In this document: positions 58,564 to 64,000 of the stretch, one piece after another | Position numbering within the stretch: position 1 is the first letter of the stretch | Layout of the letters: every line of letters begins with the position of its first letter | Source: Ulota crispa | Taxonomy: Eukaryota > Streptophyta > Bryopsida > Orthotrichales > Orthotrichaceae | DNA length: 64,000 nt | Reading direction: 5' to 3' | Assembly: GCA_963920765.1 (NCBI GenBank) | Contig: OY987242.1 | Coordinates: 27,614,002 to 27,678,001 of the forward strand | Program-made: the position numbers and the translations under genes | The notes under the pieces: model-generated | The model's database searches: none | Told to the model about the DNA's origin: nothing | The model's input: only the letters and a program-made list of their open reading frames with translations

Positions 58564-59389
58564 GTGGGCAATGGTCCATATTTCAGGGACCAGGGGCAGG
58601 GGCCTATAGACAAGCCCACAAAACTGTGACACAAAGTAGGGTCTGCCAAATGAGCCCATAACTTGGCTCTCCTGCAAGGCTCCAACATCATTGCCTAGGC
58701 CCCTCACCTGCACCTTTTGACTGTTGCTGCCTTTAGTGCGCTCCAAGATGCTGCCTTACCCTTTTGTCCTCATGCTCTCGGAAGGGGGGACATGGCACCC
58801 CCTCCTGCATTTATCTTGCAAATACTGCGCTGCAGGATGCAATCTCGCTTGGCAGCAGCAGATTGTGTGCTTTAAAAAAAATAGTAAAAAAATAATAAAA
58901 AGAGGACCCTTGGTGGCTAGAAACAAGCAGCTCTGCTACAAGAGGCTTTGTGCATGAGCAATGGTTCAGTACATCAAATAAAGTAGGAGCATCCATAAGC
59001 GTGAAACTAAGGGTTTTGGGTAGGAGAACTAGTTGATGAACTTTTAATTTTTTTTGTTAAATTGAGAAGAGGAAATAAAAAATATTGGCATCAATTTGAA
59101 AATTCCTGTTGCAAGCATTTGTTCACAAAGAATATTCAAAGTCCAAAATCATTGAAAACATATAGTTGTGTGTAGGAGATGGCTTTAGTGTGTTCATACA
59201 CTCATAATACTAACTTGAGGAGTTCTTAAATAGTGAGATGGGGCACTCAAAACCGTCACGCCAATCACCCAAAACCATCACTTTGTCACCCATAACCATT
59301 TTAAAAAAAAATTGTCAGTCATTGACAACACTGTCACAAATGGTCATCAGGGATGGAGACACTAATGGTAAGGGGTGCTCCTACCTTTG

Positions 59390-59720
59390 TGCATTTAGGT
59401 TTGGCCCATACTAATTTCTTGAAATTTCACTTTGTTTAAACATTTACTAAGACTGTAGTAACTTTATCAATAATTATTGCAAAATAAATAATAGCGGAAG
59501 CAAGTAGAGGTTGGGCACATCAACAAACGCCAAAGTCAAGGAGCATGGAAGTAGGAATGTTCCACCAAACCAAGAATTAGAGTAGCATAGAGAGAGTTCC
59601 ATGCCCCTCCAAGTGGCCAAGGGTGAGTTATGAGGTAACTTTCCCAAGATAAGGCAACCTAATTGTTAAGGCAACCTAAATGTACTATTTAGTGTACTTG
59701 ATGGCAAGGCTACATAGGCC
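59390..59720. repeat. Dispersed repeat M, copy 3, uninterrupted
   Basis: Contains GCATTTAGGTTTGGCCCATA, ATCAATAATTATTGCAAAA, CCAAGTGGCCAAGGGTGAGT and GGCAACCTAATTGTTAAGGC. It shows both insertion points of copies 1 and 2 in the empty state. Confidence 0.6.
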
Positions 59721-61293
59721 AAAACAACCAGTTTGAAATAGATGAAGAAGTAACTAATATTTTTTGAAAATGGGAAACAATTACTTTTTAAAGGTTCCAT
59801 TGAATATTTACTACAGATGACCTTTCCGTCATTTTAGGGCAATAGGTTTGAGATGCCGGTTTGTTACCTGGCTACAAAACAACGCTTTTGAACATACCAA
59901 AAAATTGGGTGTAAAAAAACAGAGGATCTATTTTTAGACACAGAAATAAACATTGCCACTTGTATTTTTACAAAAGGCTGGTTTGAAATGCCGGTTTAGT
60001 TTGGCATAGCTCGTGTAAGGTTCTTACTCAAACTTCTTCACGATGGCTTCTTGATACAAAGCTTTCCTCCGTTATAGTCTAGGGCTAGTAAAATTTGTCC
60101 TCGATATATGTAGACGGAGATGATCGCTTCTACTTGCATACACATTTGTGTGACCTCTTTGCCATTTGTTCACAAAAAAATGAGGTTTTTTCACAATTTT
60201 AAAACAAGGGGCAAATTTTGCAATATAGAGCATCCTCGCAAGCACATAGAAATGCACACTTAGAATGGCCGGGGTGAACTGACCACCTTGTTGCAAGCCC
60301 CCTTTGCTTGATGAATGGGACTAAGGGCTTGGTGCCTTGGTCTACTACTTTATGAGTTTGTGAGGTCAAGATAAAGATGTTTCATTTTTCACAAATGTAA
60401 GAGTTAAAAATTTATCATTGTGAGATTGAAATAGGAAATTTTGAACTTGAATTTGGGTCCAGCAACCTTGGTTTGGTATAGAACCCTTGCACACAATAAT
60501 ATTGACCAACTCCAACATAGTGGCAGATTCTTACTACTTGACCCTTGTTAGTATAAATAGGTGAGCTTTTCACCAAGGCCCTAATGTGCAGTAGAATATA
60601 AACCGGCCCCCACTTACGGAGAGAAATATTTCGGACCTGCAAGCATTACTTGTCCTGTTTTGCTATGTGAGGTCAGGATGTCAAAGCTCCGCTTTTTTCA
60701 CATTTCAAAAACTCTGAGAGATTAAATTTGGGAGTTTTGAATTCAGACTTGGATTTAGAGACCTTGCTTTGATCCAAGGACCCAAATATAATTGAACAAC
60801 AAAAGAATAGGGGACAAATTATTATTATAATTGCTCTTGTTTAGAAATTAACTTGCAGCACAAATCAAGGTGAGAAACACTGGCATTTCCAAAATGTTGC
60901 TCTTCTCCACCCACCTAGGTGGGAGACAATGAGGGGGTTAGTTCACCTTGGCCTAGCGTTTGTTTTTAATATTTTTGCTGGTAGAGCAACATGCATTTCA
61001 CCATGCGAGGAGACAAGGAAAATTTGGATAGAATTGGATAGAATCATAGAATCATTGACATGTGCTAGGTCATCCATAAAATCTACTAATATTAGAAGTT
61101 TTCATCCAAATTTGACAAATTTGGTGCAAAATTGGGGAGGGATTTGGTGTCTTCATCCATTGATTTTTTCTAGTGTTATGATTGCCACTCAAATTTTGAG
61201 ATAAGATTTAGGCTAATTTTTGCCAAGAGTTTTTTTGCTACACCAGCCCACTTGAAATAGCCCTCTACTAGAGACAAAGTTGGTAAATGAGGG

Positions 61294-61513
61294 TTAACCC
61301 TTAAAGGACCAAGCTACTATAATACATAGTATGTACGCTACTGTCTAACTGGCATTAGCTACCAACAAAAAGTTTTAATTTGGGATGTTGACTACCTCAC
61401 TAGAACCATTAATCTATATTCTAATTTTGTTGATTTCAAGGTGTGATGCACTCCAAATACAAAAAAAATACCCCATACTGTACTGGTTGCAAACTTGGTT
61501 CTTTAGGGGTTAA
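61294..61513. mobile_element. piggyBac-type MITE, family A copy 7, inverted
   Basis: TTAACCCTTAAAGGACCAAG at the left, GGTTCTTTAGGGGTTAA at the right, 220 bp. The interior is the reverse complement of family A (CAACAAAAAGTTTTAATTTG). Confidence 0.85.
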
Positions 61514-62222
61514 TAAAACGTTTTGTTTTTTGGAGCCCACACAAAAGTCCATACGACATGATGTGGCCAGGTGGGGATACCAAAACTATATTCTCATTGC
61601 AAAGGGTGAACTCTATTTTAACAAGAATGCCTTGCACGGGTTTTGCAACCGTCACTCTCTTGATTTCCTACTTGTCACCTTCTTTTCCTAACCTTTTCTT
61701 CTCCCTCCTTCTCTTAAATTTCAAAATTTGGATGATTGAAAAACATCCAATGCACAACATCCAATGTTTTGTAATGAAGAATTAAAAATAAAAATTCAAT
61801 GTTTATTGACCCTCGCTTTGAAAGTCTTTTCCTCTCCCTTCCCCTCTTTAATAGAACTTGTGGTGTTAATAGAGAGTTACATTGTGTGACATACATGCAC
61901 TAAAATGTTTGTAATATTGATAGGAGCACATGAGATATACTAAGGTAGGGTACAATGAATATGCTAAAAGGGGTCTTTAATACAACTATAAAAGGGCACG
62001 TGTTAGGGTTTTCAACATACCAATTGTGGATATTTCAAGATGCAAAGACTATTTTGACATTCTGTCATTTCCACTTCACTTCAATAATTCATAACTAACT
62101 TATTTAAATTATAATCTCATATACTCCATAATCATTCTTTCTCTTGTTAATTCTTAAAGGTCTGGAGTTGTAATCTTTCTTTTTTTTTAATGCAGAAAGG
62201 AAAGTAGCATGTGTACTCTTAT

Positions 62223-62301
62223 TTAACCCCTAAATGCCCACGGCATCCAATTTTGGTGTTTTCAACACTGAAATTTGATACCGTGGGTATTTAGGGGTTA
62301 A
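62223..62301. mobile_element. Mini TTAA element, family D copy 2 (79 bp)
   Basis: TTAACCCCTAAATGCCCACGG in two parts (TTAACCCCTAAATG, CCCACGG) at the left, CCGTGGGTATTTAGGGGTTAA as its complement at the right. The interior is a hairpin around TTTCAACACTGAAA. Confidence 0.85.
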
Positions 62302-62692
62302 AATGGAGCTTGATGTTGTTGTTGAGGCCATGTGTGCTAAAAATTTGGTACAAAAAATCCCAAGTTGTGATGGCCTGACTAGGAGAGTAAAGGGGCCCTT
62401 ATTATAATGTGTCTTCCTCCTGCCGGGGCTGACATAATGTTGTTAAGACCATCATAAACATTAGATTGTGCCACATAACTCCTCTCCTCATATTTCAGTT
62501 CGTTCAGCTCAGTGATCCAGTCAGAAAAAGTTTAATATAACAACCAACCTGAGGTAGACATTACAAATTTACAAGCCCGTCCAAACGTCCATGCATTGGC
62601 ACCATTACCACGATCACCAATAACATTAATGGTGAAAATTAATATAACGAGTATGCCTTGCACATGCTTTGCACCCTGTCTCTTTTTCACCC

Positions 62693-62745
62693 TCCTTTTC
62701 TTTTCTTTTCTCTTCTTGTCTTTTCTTTTTCTTTCTCTTTTGAAA
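62693..62745. repeat. CT-rich (TTTTC)n-like microsatellite
   Basis: A polypyrimidine run made mostly of CTTTT and CTTTC units. Confidence 0.7.
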
Positions 62746-63619
62746 TTTCAAATTTTGGGTGACAAAGATACATCAAAATTTAGATTGCAACACCCAATTC
62801 TATGACGTACACGACTTTTTTATAGAGAATTATAAATTTTTGATAGAATTTTGAATATTGCATGACTCAGATAAAATATTCCAGTAAGTTTTCACCCTCC
62901 CTTTGGAGTCTGGATGACTTTCCCTCTCCCTCCTTGACCCTCTAATAGAGAATTTTGAACTTGTGATGTTAGCATAGAATTTTGAATAGTGCTCGAACAA
63001 CCCACTCTTTATAATATAGATTAAGTTATGCTGTAGCAATAAATTTGTAGAAAGCCCAGGCACATGAAAACGTCATGACTAATGTTTTTACTTGCAAGTT
63101 CACAAAAGGCTCATTCTTTGTAGCAATGAAATGTTTTGCATATGAACAATTTGATTCTAGTCCACTGTCCACATAGTGAAGTTTGGTTACCCGGCATTCA
63201 AAGAAAGTATGAAGTGCGTACATATATGGTGTTGTGGATGTAAAGCCTACACCCCCCTTCTTCTACACAGGTTGTACATTTCTACATCATATACCTTCAA
63301 GGTTTTGATATTTTACAAAAATGGGGTAAAGTAGAGGTGAGAATTGGTATGTCCTTCTTAGAGGAAAGCATATCTTTCTACTGTTGTTTTGCCAAAAACA
63401 AAAAAAAATCCAAAATAATCATAATAAATCAAAGAATAGTGCACCAATTATTGTAATAAGAGTTAGAGTTAAAAAAGTGCAAGACCCCTTTACACTTACT
63501 TGGGTGAATTTCAAGTTAATTAGGTCTAATTAGTGTGAAGGTATGGCATGCTTTTTGTCCTTGTTTTCCAAGACAACAAGATTACAAGAGTTTTGGTCAT
63601 ATCAATCTTTTCCAACCTT

Positions 63620-63761
63620 CACTAGAAGAAAAAACTGTCCTAAACGAGTGGTTCACGACAACTCAAATGTCCTAAATGACTATACAATGACTCAATTATA
63701 ATCGTTTAGGACATTTGCAGTCATTGTGAATCAGTTGTTTAGGACAAGATTACTTCTAGTG
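63620..63761. mobile_element. CACTA-type foldback MITE with 3-bp target duplication
   Basis: CACTAGAAGAAAAAACTGTCC at the left (CACTAGAAGAAAA, AACTGTCC) and GGACAAGATTACTTCTAGTG at the right. The inner word TGTCCTAAA-GA repeats in both orientations. The trinucleotide CTT precedes and follows the element. 142 bp. Confidence 0.85.
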
Positions 63762-64000
63762 CTTTAGGCCCAAACTTGACAACACAACCTCTATGATGGG
63801 GTATCATCCTTCATGCACTTTGTAATTGAGATGCACACTCCCAAAGTCTCTTGAAGATTTTGGCCACTTGAGTAGTGCAGATTCGGCATAAAATAATTCC
63901 CTAAAATTTTACCTGATTATTCTATAAATTATTCTCCAAAAATGTCCAATGTCAAATAAATCAAAGATTGAAATGTCATATATAATAAAAGTCATTTAAC

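Noticed and set aside
57500-59350. One large element bounded by GGGTGTGACCTAC and its rough complement near 59375
   Set aside because: The end match is weak and the interior contains unrelated repeats, including a separate TIR element.
1-64000. CRISPR arrays, operons, tRNA or rRNA genes, LTR retrotransposons
   Set aside because: No regularly spaced direct repeats, no tRNA T-loop with a matching acceptor stem, no rRNA sequence and no reverse transcriptase or paired LTRs were seen. The spliced genes show the DNA is eukaryotic.

Overview
The window looks like nuclear DNA of a green plant. All four recognisable gene products are chloroplast proteins, two genes have plant-type spliced structures, and most of the window is AT-rich DNA full of short terminal-inverted-repeat elements. 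Intronless versions of normally intron-rich genes, and a piggyBac-type transposon, would suit a non-seed plant (bryophyte, lycophyte or fern), but the species cannot be decided from the sequence.

Layout. At 1-901 (+) lies the 3' part of a Ser/His/Arg-rich protein gene. From 9395 down to 1745 (-) runs an 11-exon gene. I rebuilt its exons 2-11 by homology, and every intron phase agrees. Exons 2-10 and the first bases of exon 11 encode the photosystem II core phosphatase PBCP. The stop codon of PBCP is absent, so exon 11 reads on into a full intronless copy of a chloroplast manganese transporter of the CMT1/GDT1 type. The only upstream exon I can see is a partial copy of the 5' end of a leucine-biosynthesis gene (IPMS), with a donor in the right phase. 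The predicted product is a 741-residue IPMS-leader::PBCP::CMT1 chimera. The intact, intronless IPMS gene is at 21359-23281 (+). Its promoter and leader are the inverted partner of the segment at 9104-10063. A four-exon heme oxygenase 1 gene lies at 29782-32012 (+).

The rest is transposon territory. The dominant family has ends that read TTAA-CCCCTnAnnGNCC. About twenty such elements, 77 bp to about 1 kb long, are recognisable. A 6.3-kb member at 43021-49363 carries a decayed piggyBac-type transposase, so the short ones are best read as piggyBac MITEs using a TTAA target. Three of them are interrupted by a second family member at the same internal TTAA of their own terminal repeat. For one insertion, two related empty sites survive in the window. 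Other elements include a Mutator-like MITE with a 9-bp target duplication, CACTA-like and Stowaway-like MITEs, a 369-bp-arm inverted repeat, a 150-bp near-perfect hairpin inside a phosphatase-gene intron, and a tangle of foldback repeats at 10.4-11.6 kb.

How the genes fit together: PBCP dephosphorylates photosystem II core proteins and belongs to a metal-dependent phosphatase family. CMT1 supplies the chloroplast with manganese, which photosystem II needs. IPMS and HO1 are stromal enzymes of leucine and bilin synthesis. The candidate undescribed system is the triple chimera, followed by the piggyBac/MITE population.
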